From Neorhodopirellula lusitana (GTDB taxonomy: Bacteria > Planctomycetota > Planctomycetia > Pirellulales > Pirellulaceae): a stretch of DNA of 64,000 nt. The notes beneath the pieces were generated by a model. It was not told the DNA's origin. It did not search any database and worked only from the letters and a program-made list of their open reading frames with translations. The stretch covers positions 1,302,001 to 1,366,000 of the forward strand of contig NZ_FXUG01000001.1 of assembly GCF_900182915.1 (NCBI RefSeq). The letters run 5' to 3'. Shown piece after piece: positions 26,092 to 35,009 of the stretch (the first letter of the stretch is position 1; the number at the start of each line of letters is the position of its first letter). A program made the position numbers and the translations under genes.

Positions 26092-27255
26092 CTAGACGTG
26101 CTGAACGGCTCGCAGACGCACGAATGCCAGTGGGCAAACAACTAACAGCGGTAACCACGCAGCCACACCGGGGGAAAACAATGTCCCTGATCCGCCGAGT
26201 GCACTGGCGATGGTCTTCAGCAAGAAGAACAGCAGCACAATACCAACCGCGGAGCCGATCAAGACGAACAGCTTGCGGCCGCGTCGGTTGACAACCATTG
26301 GTAGGATCAACAGCACCAGACCGAAGTCCAGCGGCGCACGAACGATCCGTTCGTGAAGTGTGGTTTGAAGCGACAGACTGCTGTGCACGTCCGGATTGCG
26401 TACCCGGCCTGAAAGTTCGGCAATGGAGGCCAATCGCACAGCGGTGTCTTGGGTCTGTAGCATGTTCGGGTGCACGGACGTGACGATGAAACATTCGCCG
26501 GATGCCAACCAAGGTTGATCCGACGATGTCATCAGCACCAGTTGGTCGTTCAAGCCGGATGACGGGATGCGGTCGATGGCTTCGGGCCGTTTGACGTTGG
26601 TCGCCAAGTATCCACCGGGATGATCGGCATTGGCGTCGACCCAAACCGCGGTATCGGCCAGGATTAAATCGCCGAAGTCACCGTAGTCGGCATCAATTCG
26701 AAAGTTCGGCCGAGAGATCGTCAGACGCTTCATTTTCAACTTTGCCCCTTCGATCAGGATGCCAGTGGCTTGATCGAAGGTCGGGCGGACGGCTTGTTCG
26801 GTCTCACCGTCGAGGTTCTCTGCCTTCATTGTCAGAGAATTGCGAAACAGCGGGATGATCATTTCACGGCAAAAAAGCTGGCTCGAAATAATGACCAGCG
26901 AAGCGATCATCATCGGACGAAAAATCCGGCCGTGGGATATCCCGGCGGACAACGTCGCGGTGAGTTCACCGGTCCGTCGTAACCAGCCAACCGTGAACAG
27001 GAACGCCATCAGCGTGATGATCGCACCCGTCATGTCGAACAATAGAATCAGGTACGGACCATAGAACCGGACGATCACGACCGGCAACGATTGGCCACCA
27101 CGTGATTGCTCCACCAGGTCATCGAACGCAGTGAACGCGTGGAATACAATGAAGATGCCTGCCAACGACAAAAAACACACGAAGACCGTGCGTAGGAAGA
27201 GCAGCAGGATGTAGCGATCGATTTTGGTCACGTGCTTGGACCGATCCGTGGTCAC
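26092..27255 (-). CDS. LptF/LptG-family permease
   Basis: 387 residues: IDRYILLLFLRTVFVCFLSLAGIF at the N-terminus, several helices to about residue 120 (GWLRRTGELTATLSAGIS is the family loop), a periplasmic jellyroll-like middle, and three C-terminal helices. This is the YjgP/YjgQ topology of lipopolysaccharide transport permeases. Only one such gene is in the window. It converges with the VWA gene. Confidence 0.87.
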   Translation of the reverse strand: MTTDRSKHVTKIDRYILLLFLRTVFVCFLSLAGIFIVFHAFTAFDDLVEQSRGGQSLPVVIVRFYGPYLILLFDMTGAIITLMAFLFTVGWLRRTGELTATLSAGISHGRIFRPMMIASLVIISSQLFCREMIIPLFRNSLTMKAENLDGETEQAVRPTFDQATGILIEGAKLKMKRLTISRPNFRIDADYGDFGDLILADTAVWVDANADHPGGYLATNVKRPEAIDRIPSSGLNDQLVLMTSSDQPWLASGECFIVTSVHPNMLQTQDTAVRLASIAELSGRVRNPDVHSSLSLQTTLHERIVRAPLDFGLVLLILPMVVNRRGRKLFVLIGSAVGIVLLFFLLKTIASALGGSGTLFSPGVAAWLPLLVVCPLAFVRLRAVQHV

Positions 27256-27331
27256 GGCAGTTCAAAGGAGCGATTAGGCGTGCCTAGGCGAATGGCAAAG
27301 TACACGCTTTTTAGATTACTGAAGCAACAAC

Positions 27332-27387
27332 GTGGCATAGGCTTCCAGCCTGTGATCCTATATTCACAGGGTGGGAGCCTATGCCAC
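27332..27387. repeat. 56-bp near-perfect palindrome
   Basis: Two 24-nt arms (GTGGCATAGGCTTCCAGCCTGTGA and its reverse complement with two mismatches) flank an 8-nt loop, in the intergenic gap 27256-27543 upstream of the permease gene. A long symmetrical hairpin like this is REP/MITE-like. It could also act as a bidirectional terminator, but there is no T-run. No other copy was noticed in the window. Confidence 0.85.
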
Positions 27388-27543
27388 TTTGAGATGCCGC
27401 AACGTTAGTGTTCCGATGCTCCTTACCTACCCTGCCAGGTCCCCAAGATGCAATATCAACCCATTGCCTTTCGGCTATCGCGAATAGCTTCTCGCTGCGC
27501 GAAAAACATCGCGTTCTATTGGCGGAAGCTTCCGGCCGGACGT

Positions 27544-27765
27544 TTACCGCTTGCTTTTCATCGGATCGAGTCCGATGGACGAACATCCCAATGCCACCAG
27601 CAACGCACCGGCGCCTTCCAGAATCGCCCCAGAAACCATGATTGCGATCCCGATCAGGATAAAGACCGCACTTGCGATCATTGCGGTGGGAGGACGCTTG
27701 CTAAGACGGTTTTTCAGCAGCGTTTTTTTGTTGTCGTCAGCAGTGGATTGATTGGGGGGTGTCAT
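27544..27765 (-). CDS. Small two-helix membrane protein, unknown
   Basis: 73 residues. The ATG at 27765 has a strong RBS, GGAGG, 4-5 nt upstream on the - strand, which decides this start over a longer frame. The first 28 residues are polar and basic, followed by two hydrophobic segments (about 29-47 and 49-62) and the tail LDPMKSKR. I recognise no family. It is probably an inner-membrane protein. Confidence 0.68.
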   Translation of the reverse strand: MTPPNQSTADDNKKTLLKNRLSKRPPTAMIASAVFILIGIAIMVSGAILEGAGALLVALGCSSIGLDPMKSKR

Positions 27766-28002
27766 CGATCCTCCATCCTGGCGTCGATCGAGTGCAGAAC
27801 TACCGGAAACCTCCTGTAGCGAAAATCGCACTGGTGCGGAATAACAAAATCGAATTTGCCAATCGCAGATGACTCCGGCGACCCGGCCACCCCGCGACTT
27901 GAGCCAGAGCCCCAACACCAGAGACTCGACTCGGGTACCCGACCAGACGGTTTCAGCAATACAGCAAATCCAAATGGGGCTGGGACTGGCCATTGCTCTG
28001 GT

Positions 28003-29937
28003 CTATTGCTCTGCTGCTGTTCGGAAGCGGTACCAGTAGGCGCCGTCGTTGAAGACCCCGGCTAATTTGCCGCCGACTTGAATCCAGCCTCGATCCGCTA
28101 GCGCGAAGTAGGTGGTATTCGGTTTCAACTTTGGCAAGTCATCGAACGTGATTTGTAAGGTTCCCTCGCTCGGATGCCCCGGTTGCGGATCGGCTTGCCA
28201 AACGATCGTGTTGATGTCACCGGCTTCGTACAGGCGAATCGTTTTGCCTCGGGTGTTGGAAAACGAAAGTGGCTTTGAGAAGTAGAAGCTCAGGTCGGTG
28301 TCACAGGGAACGTTCATGGCGGAAGAGGCTGGCACGATACGAACATAGTCGGGCAGACTCATCCGAACACGATGAAAGCCCCAGCCTTCTTGGTAGTGAT
28401 TCAAAGGTGCTCGCCAAGAGGGTGGCATGGTGGTGTGTTCTTCGGCAAATTGAAACCAGGATTGGCTCATCGCTTCCAATTGCTCTGGCATCTCTTGGGC
28501 CAGGTCTTTGGACTCCGCCGGATCCGCTTTGACGTTGTAGAGCTTCCATGGTCCATCGCTGATACTGGATATCTTCCAATCGCCTTTCACTAGCCCTTTA
28601 CCCGTTTGGTTGAAACACCAAAAGATCTCATCGTGGATCGCGTACTCGGGTAGCGAACCGTCGGTCAGTAACGGCAGAATTGACTTACCGTAAAGCGGTT
28701 CCAGTTTGCGATCGCCGTCAGTGGATGGATAGTCGACTCCTGTCAATGCGAGCAGCGTTGGGTAGACGTCGGTGACGTGCAGTCGTTGGTGAAGAATGGA
28801 TCCCGGTGATTCAGCAATCTTCCCCGGCCAACGCACGATGAAAGGTACCGACACGCCGCCCTCTTGGGCCGATGATTTGTACCAACGGAACGGTGTGTTC
28901 TTTAGGTAGGCCCAGCCCGTCGATGCAAACGGATGGCTACCTGGTTTCCACGGCACTTGGTCATCGTAAGTTTGGATGTCGCCATTGCTATAGTCGCCAC
29001 CATTGTCGGCCATGAAGATCACGAGTGTGTTGTCGTCGAGTCCTTGTTCCCGCAAGTGATTCAGCAAACGACCGATGTTCCAGTCCACCCGGTCCAGCAT
29101 CCCCGCATAGGCAGCCATCCGGCGGCTTTCCTGCTTTTGAATCTCAACCGGCAATTCGTTCCACCGTCGTACTTCCGCTTCGGGCTGTGACATGACATAG
29201 CGATCATCCACCAATCCCATCGCTCGCATCCGTTGGAAACGTTCCTGACGCAGTGCCTCCCAACCTTTCTCGTAACGCTGGTAGTACTTTTCCACACTTT
29301 CACGCGGCGCCTGCAACGGGCTGTGCGGCGCGTTGTATGCCAGGTAGGTGAAGAACGGTTTTCCTGAGGAATGGGCCGCATCGATTTTTGCGATCGCATC
29401 GTCCGTAAAGGCGTCGGTGCTGTACCAGCCATCGGGGACGGCTTGCGGGGCTTGTCGGTTGGACTGGATGGAGACCTTGCCCGCATCCTTTCCCGTCCAG
29501 CTGTCGATCGCCCCTTGCAAGAACCCATAAAAAGAGTCGAAGCCCGAGTCGAGCGGATTGCCGGGTTGATGCCACTTGCCTGAGATCGATGTCGAGTAAC
29601 CAGCCGCTTTCATGAGTCGCGCGATTGGTATCGAACGACGGTATTGGTCCGACTGGCTGTGAGTGTGCCCGGTAAGCAAACTGGTCCGTGTTACAACGCA
29701 CATGGGGTTGACGTGGAATTCGCTGAAGCGGACGCCATCGGAGGCGAGTTGATCCAGGTTGGGTGTGTCAATTTCCCCGCCGTAGCAACCGATGTCGGAG
29801 TAACCCACATCATCAGCGACAATCAAGAGAACGTTGGGATGAGTGTTTGCTAACTCAGCAGCAGACGACGTTGAAAAACCCGCCAGCATGACGGTGGCAA
29901 GACTGGCGAGTTGCAAGATCGTGTTCATGTTTTGCAT
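28003..29937 (-). CDS. Secreted sulfatase with C-terminal Ig-like domain and unusual active-site motif
   Basis: 644 residues: signal peptide ending near SSAAE, then a sulfatase domain from HPNVLLIVADDVGYSDIGCYGG, with SGKWHQ and IFMADNGGDYS further on. The formylglycine site reads C80-V-V-T-R, not the common CxPxR/CxAxR, so maturation or activity may differ. Residues about 535-640 (YVRIVPASSAMNVPCDTDLSFYF; LPKLKPNTTYFAL) resemble a bacterial Ig-like domain. It would hydrolyse sulfate esters of polysaccharides outside the cytoplasm. Two broken sulfatase genes lie just beyond its start on the other strand. Confidence 0.9.
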   Translation of the reverse strand: MQNMNTILQLASLATVMLAGFSTSSAAELANTHPNVLLIVADDVGYSDIGCYGGEIDTPNLDQLASDGVRFSEFHVNPMCVVTRTSLLTGHTHSQSDQYRRSIPIARLMKAAGYSTSISGKWHQPGNPLDSGFDSFYGFLQGAIDSWTGKDAGKVSIQSNRQAPQAVPDGWYSTDAFTDDAIAKIDAAHSSGKPFFTYLAYNAPHSPLQAPRESVEKYYQRYEKGWEALRQERFQRMRAMGLVDDRYVMSQPEAEVRRWNELPVEIQKQESRRMAAYAGMLDRVDWNIGRLLNHLREQGLDDNTLVIFMADNGGDYSNGDIQTYDDQVPWKPGSHPFASTGWAYLKNTPFRWYKSSAQEGGVSVPFIVRWPGKIAESPGSILHQRLHVTDVYPTLLALTGVDYPSTDGDRKLEPLYGKSILPLLTDGSLPEYAIHDEIFWCFNQTGKGLVKGDWKISSISDGPWKLYNVKADPAESKDLAQEMPEQLEAMSQSWFQFAEEHTTMPPSWRAPLNHYQEGWGFHRVRMSLPDYVRIVPASSAMNVPCDTDLSFYFSKPLSFSNTRGKTIRLYEAGDINTIVWQADPQPGHPSEGTLQITFDDLPKLKPNTTYFALADRGWIQVGGKLAGVFNDGAYWYRFRTAAEQ

Positions 29938-30490
29938 TTCTCAATGAATCAACGTGACTCGTTCAGAACAGGAAGGCCAAGAACAGGAAGGCCAAGAATC
30001 GGAAGGTGGGGGCAAACTGAAGGCGTCCGTGTTTTGACTCGCGAGGTGCGACTGTCCGTTTCTTTTTTCTTAAATGACCGAAATGGCGCTGCCAGTCGAG
30101 CCCGCTAGATGTTCACAGTCGGTACATCAAAACATCAAATCGAATGTTAGACGCGGAGGGTCGTTCGTCGGCGATGCAGGTTGTTGAGGTCGGAAATGGG
30201 AATCGCGAATCGTTCGCCACGGGGATTGTTTGCCTTCCGGTGGCAAATCTCACACCCGTTTTTTCGCTTGCAAGAGAAATTAGGGATGACGGTTTCCGGT
30301 AATTGGCTGCGTGAATAGCTGCATGTGGTCACCTCGTGGGCCTATTTGGTTGCCTCGGTGGCTAATGATCTTCGGGGTTGCATGTGAGATTGCTTGCGCA
30401 CGGGCAAACCAACGGTTGAGCAATCTGCTGTTTTACCTCGCGGTTGTCATTCACGACACAACTCTTCCTTCCCTCCCCTGATCAACCTCC
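29938..30490. other. 553-bp intergenic stretch with a short tandem repeat
   Basis: GAACAGGAAGGCCAA occurs twice in tandem at 29966-29995 and is followed by a third, diverged partial unit. The remainder, between the divergent sulfatase gene and the sulfatase pseudogene, shows no supported coding frame. Confidence 0.5.
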
Positions 30491-30905
30491 ATGAAGTTTC
30501 GTGCACTCCAATTTATCTTGGTGACGCTATGTTCCAGCGTTCCGGGTTATGGCGTTTGGGTATCGGCTGCCCCGCTCCCCAATGTCCTATTCATCTTGGC
30601 GGATGATCTGGGATGGAGCGACACGACGTTGCACGACACGACGTTGCACGGCACGACGTTGCACGGCGGACGGAATTCTACAAGACGCCTAAAATTCAAC
30701 GTCTAGCGGAACGAGGGCTGATGTTCACTCGACCGTACGCCGCCAGGCCGTTGTGCTCGCCCACTCGCTCGGCCATGTTGTCTGGTCTTAGTCCGGCTCA
30801 CGCTGGCTTGACCACGCCAAATTGTCACTTGCCACAAGTTGTGCTGAAGGCGACCGAGGGAGTGAACGCGTTGCCGAACAAGCTTGCTATCCAACCGAAA
30901 CCGAT
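30491..30905 (+). pseudogene. Sulfatase pseudogene: frameshift, internal repeat expansion and 3' truncation
   Basis: The first frame gives a signal peptide and LPNVLFILADDLGWSDTTLH, a sulfatase N-terminus. A 15-bp unit (GACACGACGTTGCAC) is then repeated three times at 30620-30664. Just after it the sulfatase reading moves to another frame, continuing FYKTPKIQRLAERGLMFTRP and the canonical formylglycine site LCSPTRSAML, then LTTPNCHLPQVVLKATEG. Homology appears to stop near 30905 although a sulfatase should run about 1 kb further. The sequence 30906-31176 is unrelated and unassigned. A normal sulfatase could not be made. Confidence 0.85.
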
Positions 30906-31206
30906 TGCGTTTTTGGGCATAGGGCATGCAAGCCAGAATAGCAAACCCTGGTTGCTCAGCACTCTGCTTGTCTGCCAGCGGTTCAGCATCCAGTCCTACC
31001 CGCGAACTCAACCGGTCACCAAGCCTATGCGGCAGCGAATGCCAACTTGCAACAGTGAGGTTCGTCTCTTTGGCGGTAGCAACATTGTTATAAACTGTTC
31101 CAAGCAGTCGTTCGTTAGCGACGTGGTGTCTGTTCCCCCTGTCGAGTAATTTTGAAATCAAAGGTGTCGTCCAACTTTGACGCACAACAAAACGGAAAAG
31201 TCGAAA

Positions 31207-32160
31207 ATGAGAACCTGCATCCCCATCGTATTCCTCTGCATTCATAGCGTCGCCGCAATTTACGCGGCTGACTTACTGACGATCGATGATGGAGTGGTGA
31301 GGGTTGGCATCGATCGTGAGAAAGGGGGCGCGATCACGTGGCTTTCATCACATGAATATCCCAGCAATATCGTTAATGTTGCCGATCCAGGTCGGTTGAT
31401 TCAGCAGTCGTATTATGCAGGACGCCGGCTTAACCGCGTGACCGAAGGGCAACACAAAGCGTGGAGTCCATGGTCATGGAATCCCATTCAAGGCGGTGGT
31501 GTTGGCCAGGGAGGGGACTCAGGAACATGGTCACGTGTTACCCAATTTCGTAAAACTGAAAGCAGTCTTTACTCCGAAACGATTCCCAAACTTTGGGACA
31601 TGGCTGATGAAGAGGCCGACGCGGTGATGCGTCAGTGGTCAACCTTTGAGCCGGACATGGCCGGGGTTGTTGCGGTTACTTGCGAATTACAGGCAATGCG
31701 AGATAAGGAAGATCGTTGGGGGGGCCCGACGAAGAATCCTCAAGAGACCCCCGCTTGCTATTTCACTCGCAACTTCGACGACGTGCGTAGCTATCTCGGC
31801 GAAGGCCGATGGCGAAAGGAAGCCCAACCAACTGGGCCGCCTTGGGGAAAAACGATGCCACCGCGTAAAGCGATGGCGATGTTCGAGGCATCCGGCCAAG
31901 GGGTTGCGGTGTTCTCGCCGACTGCAACCCAGTCCTGGAACTTTGGCCCGCATGGTAGTGGGCTCAGCGATCAACCCGATGTCGGTCCATGCATGCACGT
32001 GGCACCCATCGATCGCGTGCTGATGGGGCACCAAACCACTTATCGATTTCGTTACTGGTTGGTTATCGGCGACGAAACTGACATCGCCAAACGCTTGGAC
32101 ATGCTGTGGGGCAAGTACTCCCAAGAGCAATCACAGGTGACCCACAAGAATTCTCAATGA
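31207..32160 (+). CDS. Secreted protein of unknown function in the sulfatase region
   Basis: 317 residues from the ATG at 31207, with a signal peptide ending near IYAAD. The mature part opens LLTIDDGVVRVGIDREKGGAITWLSS, a beta-sandwich-like start seen in carbohydrate-active secreted proteins, and is rich in Trp and Gly (AWSPWSWNPIQGG). I do not recognise a family. Its stop overlaps the ATG of a truncated sulfatase (ATGA), so the two once formed an operon. A role with sulfated polysaccharide is inferred from that coupling only. Confidence 0.75.
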   Translation: MRTCIPIVFLCIHSVAAIYAADLLTIDDGVVRVGIDREKGGAITWLSSHEYPSNIVNVADPGRLIQQSYYAGRRLNRVTEGQHKAWSPWSWNPIQGGGVGQGGDSGTWSRVTQFRKTESSLYSETIPKLWDMADEEADAVMRQWSTFEPDMAGVVAVTCELQAMRDKEDRWGGPTKNPQETPACYFTRNFDDVRSYLGEGRWRKEAQPTGPPWGKTMPPRKAMAMFEASGQGVAVFSPTATQSWNFGPHGSGLSDQPDVGPCMHVAPIDRVLMGHQTTYRFRYWLVIGDETDIAKRLDMLWGKYSQEQSQVTHKNSQ

Positions 32161-32339
32161 AGACTCTTTTGTTACCACTTGCTGTAGTGCCGTTCCTTGG
32201 CGGCACGGTCACGCTGGCAAACTCGCGACCGAATATCATCGTCTTTTATACCGACGATCACCGCTTGCTCAGTCGATGCGAGCTAAACCCTAAAATGGGT
32301 TCGACAACAGGACTTCGCGCGTCGTGTGCGTTTGCGTAG
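32157..32339 (+). pseudogene. Sulfatase N-terminal remnant
   Basis: Sixty residues: a signal peptide and SRPNIIVFYTDDH, which is the start of a sulfatase domain with its metal-binding Asp pair. Homology then ends abruptly near 32262, and an unrelated 25-residue tail (ending RASCAFA) leads to a stop. No downstream fragment carries the rest of the enzyme. The 4-bp overlap with the upstream secreted-protein gene shows the original operon arrangement. Confidence 0.78.
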
Positions 32340-32547
32340 ACTTAGCGACCGCATCGGCAGAGCTTCTATTTTAAAAGAGGCTCTGAATCACGATGTGGGA
32401 TGCTGTTGGCCGCCTTAATTGGCTTGCATCACCTGCTTTGCCCTGGCCATCAATGTGCTGGAAAGGGTAAAGAGGGAGGCGACGCGAATTCCGATTGGAG
32501 GCCAATTTGTCGGGAAACGCAGTTTTTCTTATAGAGAAACACAGACC

Positions 32548-32634
32548 GGATGGGTGTCCGAGTGGTCGAAGGATCTAGTCTTGAAAACTAGCGTAGGGGT
32601 AACTCTACCGTGGGTTCGAATCCCACCCCATCCG
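32548..32634 (+). tRNA. tRNA-Ser (anticodon TGA)
   Basis: An 87-nt class II tRNA: acceptor GGATGGG pairs with CCCATCC, discriminator G. The anticodon stem CTAGT/ACTAG encloses the loop CTTGAAA with anticodon TGA. The long variable arm (GTAGGGGTAACTCTAC) and the T arm GTGGG-TTCGAAT-CCCAC are present. CCA is not encoded; CTTTTT follows directly and may terminate transcription. Confidence 0.96.
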
Positions 32635-32873
32635 CTTTTTGCTCCGTTGAAGCCGCTTGGGATCTTGCCCAGTGGCGAGATCTGATTGAGCGGGGCCGCA
32701 GTGGCATCTTTTGGCCGGCCCGTGAGCCAAATTTCCGCGGCCTAGGCGGCCCAAATTGGCGAGCGTTTACGTAGCTGGTGTCCATAAAAGCTAGCGGACA
32801 CACGAGTTCGCCCTGAGACGGACGAACGACTGTGTTTTTCAATACCCGGATTGTTCGCCTGGCTGTCGTCGAA

Positions 32874-33926
32874 TCAGGTCGCGGTGTCGTCTTTGGGGAA
32901 TGGCCTGAGCCCCAGCAGCATTTCAGCTCGCTCAGATAGGGGTTGGTCAGCGAGCTTGCAGTCCGTGAAATCGGCAAGAGCTTCGGCGACCACGTTGTAA
33001 ACCGTTTGCCGATCCTGGCTGGTGTCGATCTCGATGCATCTGCCTCGGCTCTTAAACATTTCGACGGTGGGCAGAGTATCGGCTTTGAAGGTATCGAATC
33101 GCAGCTTCAAACTTTCGACGTTGTCATCGGTTCGCCCGGTGTACTTCGCCCGAGCCAAAATGCGTTGCTCCAGTACAGGATAGGGGCATTCGAAATACAG
33201 CATCTTGGGCAATTCGGACTGGCTGTCGGAGTTCTCGTGCCAGGCTTCGAGGTTCGACAGGGATCTTGGGAAACCGTCCAGTAGGAAGTTCCGCTTGCCG
33301 GTGGTGCGTGTCAGTTGCTCGATTGCTTGTTTCAGAAGTTTGACGACGATGTCGTCCGGCACGAGCTCGCCCGCTTGCATGATGGCTTCGAGTCTTTCCG
33401 TATCTGGGCCACCGGCCTGAGTTTCGGCACGCAACAGGTCACCGATGGACAGATGCGTCCAACCAAGTTGGGAGGCGGCCAATTCGCACATTGTTCCTTT
33501 GCCTGCACCGGGCCCGCCCAGGACAAAGACGATGTTGGCTTCGGGGCATGATTGTCGCGGGTCGTAGTGGTGCAAGGTTACCTGCGGCGCCGGTGCGACT
33601 CCTTTCTTATAGACGTGCCACTCGCGGTCTGTTGGTGGCAGATCGTCTTCACTCGTGAAGTCATAGGCGAGGTGACCGTCGAGACGGCAAATCCGCCAGG
33701 ACTGGTAAGTGTTGGAATAGGAAATTGCTGGACTTCGGGCTGATTTCCCATCGGCACGGTCCCAAGCCAGCTTGCCGTTCCAGTAGCCCTGGCTGGATAG
33801 CGTGCCCGATTCGGATTCGGTTGGCGGGGCGGTCGAGGGCACAAACAGGCCGTCCACTTCGGGAAGTCCTGCTCCGCTGACCTCGATATAGAACGAATTG
33901 GAGGGAAGTTTGTGTGTTTCAGCCAT
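32874..33926 (-). CDS. UMP/CMP- or adenylate-kinase-like enzyme with extra N-terminal domain
   Basis: 350 residues from the ATG at 33926 (an upstream TTG at 33941 is possible). Residues about 133-325 are a short-lid nucleoside monophosphate kinase: P-loop GGPGAGKGT (137-145), HLSIGDLLRAE, FLLDGFPRS and AKYTGRTDDNVESLKLR. This is the eukaryotic UMP-CMP kinase/AK1 pattern rather than bacterial Adk with its long lid. Residues 10-112 form an additional Trp/Tyr-rich domain (FYIEVSGAGLPEVDGLFVP; SWRICRLDGHLAYDF) that I cannot name. Cytosolic. The kinase part is clear; the substrate base is not. Confidence 0.85.
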   Translation of the reverse strand: MAETHKLPSNSFYIEVSGAGLPEVDGLFVPSTAPPTESESGTLSSQGYWNGKLAWDRADGKSARSPAISYSNTYQSWRICRLDGHLAYDFTSEDDLPPTDREWHVYKKGVAPAPQVTLHHYDPRQSCPEANIVFVLGGPGAGKGTMCELAASQLGWTHLSIGDLLRAETQAGGPDTERLEAIMQAGELVPDDIVVKLLKQAIEQLTRTTGKRNFLLDGFPRSLSNLEAWHENSDSQSELPKMLYFECPYPVLEQRILARAKYTGRTDDNVESLKLRFDTFKADTLPTVEMFKSRGRCIEIDTSQDRQTVYNVVAEALADFTDCKLADQPLSERAEMLLGLRPFPKDDTAT

Positions 33927-34202
33927 GATTTCAGAGTTCAACTAGTAACGGGACAAAACGACGGGCAGATGGTCCCCGCCACTTCGCCGAGGTCATCCCG
34001 TCACTTTACTGTCGTGACAGATTGTTCCATCGTAGAGCAAGTGCTAGATCGAGGCTGATACATTCGGCGATTTCGTCGGCAACGATCCTGCGAGTTCGGC
34101 CATGTGGCTAGCCACCACATATGCTGGTGCGAAGAACTCGCCGTATCGTCGCTCCCCTGTCTCTTCGTTTCCTCAAACTCTTCGTCTCCTCAAGCTTGCA
34201 GA

Positions 34203-35009
34203 TTATTCGCGATTGTAGATCACGGGCATCTGACCCTGCCAACGACTCCAGATGGCATCATTTACGATCAAGTCTGCCATCAGATGCGCGACGTTAATCC
34301 GGCTGGTCTTGCCTGCATTGAAGATCGCATCTCGAGTCGGAGACGTGTGTAGGTCATATTCGCTGACTTCCGATTCATCGATCAGAGTATCGGGGCGAAC
34401 CACCGCCCACTCAACGGAAGAGTGATTCTGGCCGATTGCGGTGCGTAGGAAATCTGCGGCTGCTTCATTGTCGGCGTGCGGAGGCAACCCGTACCGCAGC
34501 AGACCGATGACACAGTGATGAGCGAAGGATACTGGCTCATTGAGATCACGATTTGAGTTTCCCGCGGTATTCATTAGTACGAACCTGGCGGGCTGTTTCG
34601 GTTGATCCAATTCCGAACCGTCCGTATCGCGGTGGCCAGTGTGGGGGCGATCTGTATAAGGACGATCGCACGGTTTCGAACTCGTAGGCCGGGACATGAT
34701 CGCATTGCACAGTCGCTGAGTCGTGTCCGTGACCAACCGGCGTGGGGAGCCAAATAGACCTTGGAAAGTCAAGTTGTGCCCCAGGCAGGACGCAACCGCA
34801 TCGCAGTCACGGACGAAGTCCGCCAGTTCGGAGTCGCTCGCTTGCGAAACGCTGGCCGGGATCAGGTCCAAGTTGGGATGCTCAGCCATGGCTGGTGGTA
34901 GTCGGTCCAGTGATCGGACGATGGCACGCACGGATAGACCACGGCTTAGCAATTGTTCGACCAACAGTCTTCCTGTTGCTCCACTCGCTCCGACGACGAG
35001 GCAGGTCAT
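34203..35009 (-). CDS. NAD(P)-binding atypical SDR / NmrA-like protein
   Basis: 268 residues from the ATG at 35009, which directly begins the Rossmann motif MTCLVVGASGATGRLLVEQL; the frame is open further upstream but that sequence is low-complexity. Other family features are VRAIVRSLDRLP, the CDAVASCLGHN strand and VEWAVVRPDTLIDE. The canonical YxxxK catalytic pair is not evident, as in NmrA-like and other atypical SDRs. Substrate unknown; a stand-alone cytosolic oxidoreductase or regulator. Confidence 0.82.
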   Translation of the reverse strand: MTCLVVGASGATGRLLVEQLLSRGLSVRAIVRSLDRLPPAMAEHPNLDLIPASVSQASDSELADFVRDCDAVASCLGHNLTFQGLFGSPRRLVTDTTQRLCNAIMSRPTSSKPCDRPYTDRPHTGHRDTDGSELDQPKQPARFVLMNTAGNSNRDLNEPVSFAHHCVIGLLRYGLPPHADNEAAADFLRTAIGQNHSSVEWAVVRPDTLIDESEVSEYDLHTSPTRDAIFNAGKTSRINVAHLMADLIVNDAIWSRWQGQMPVIYNRE

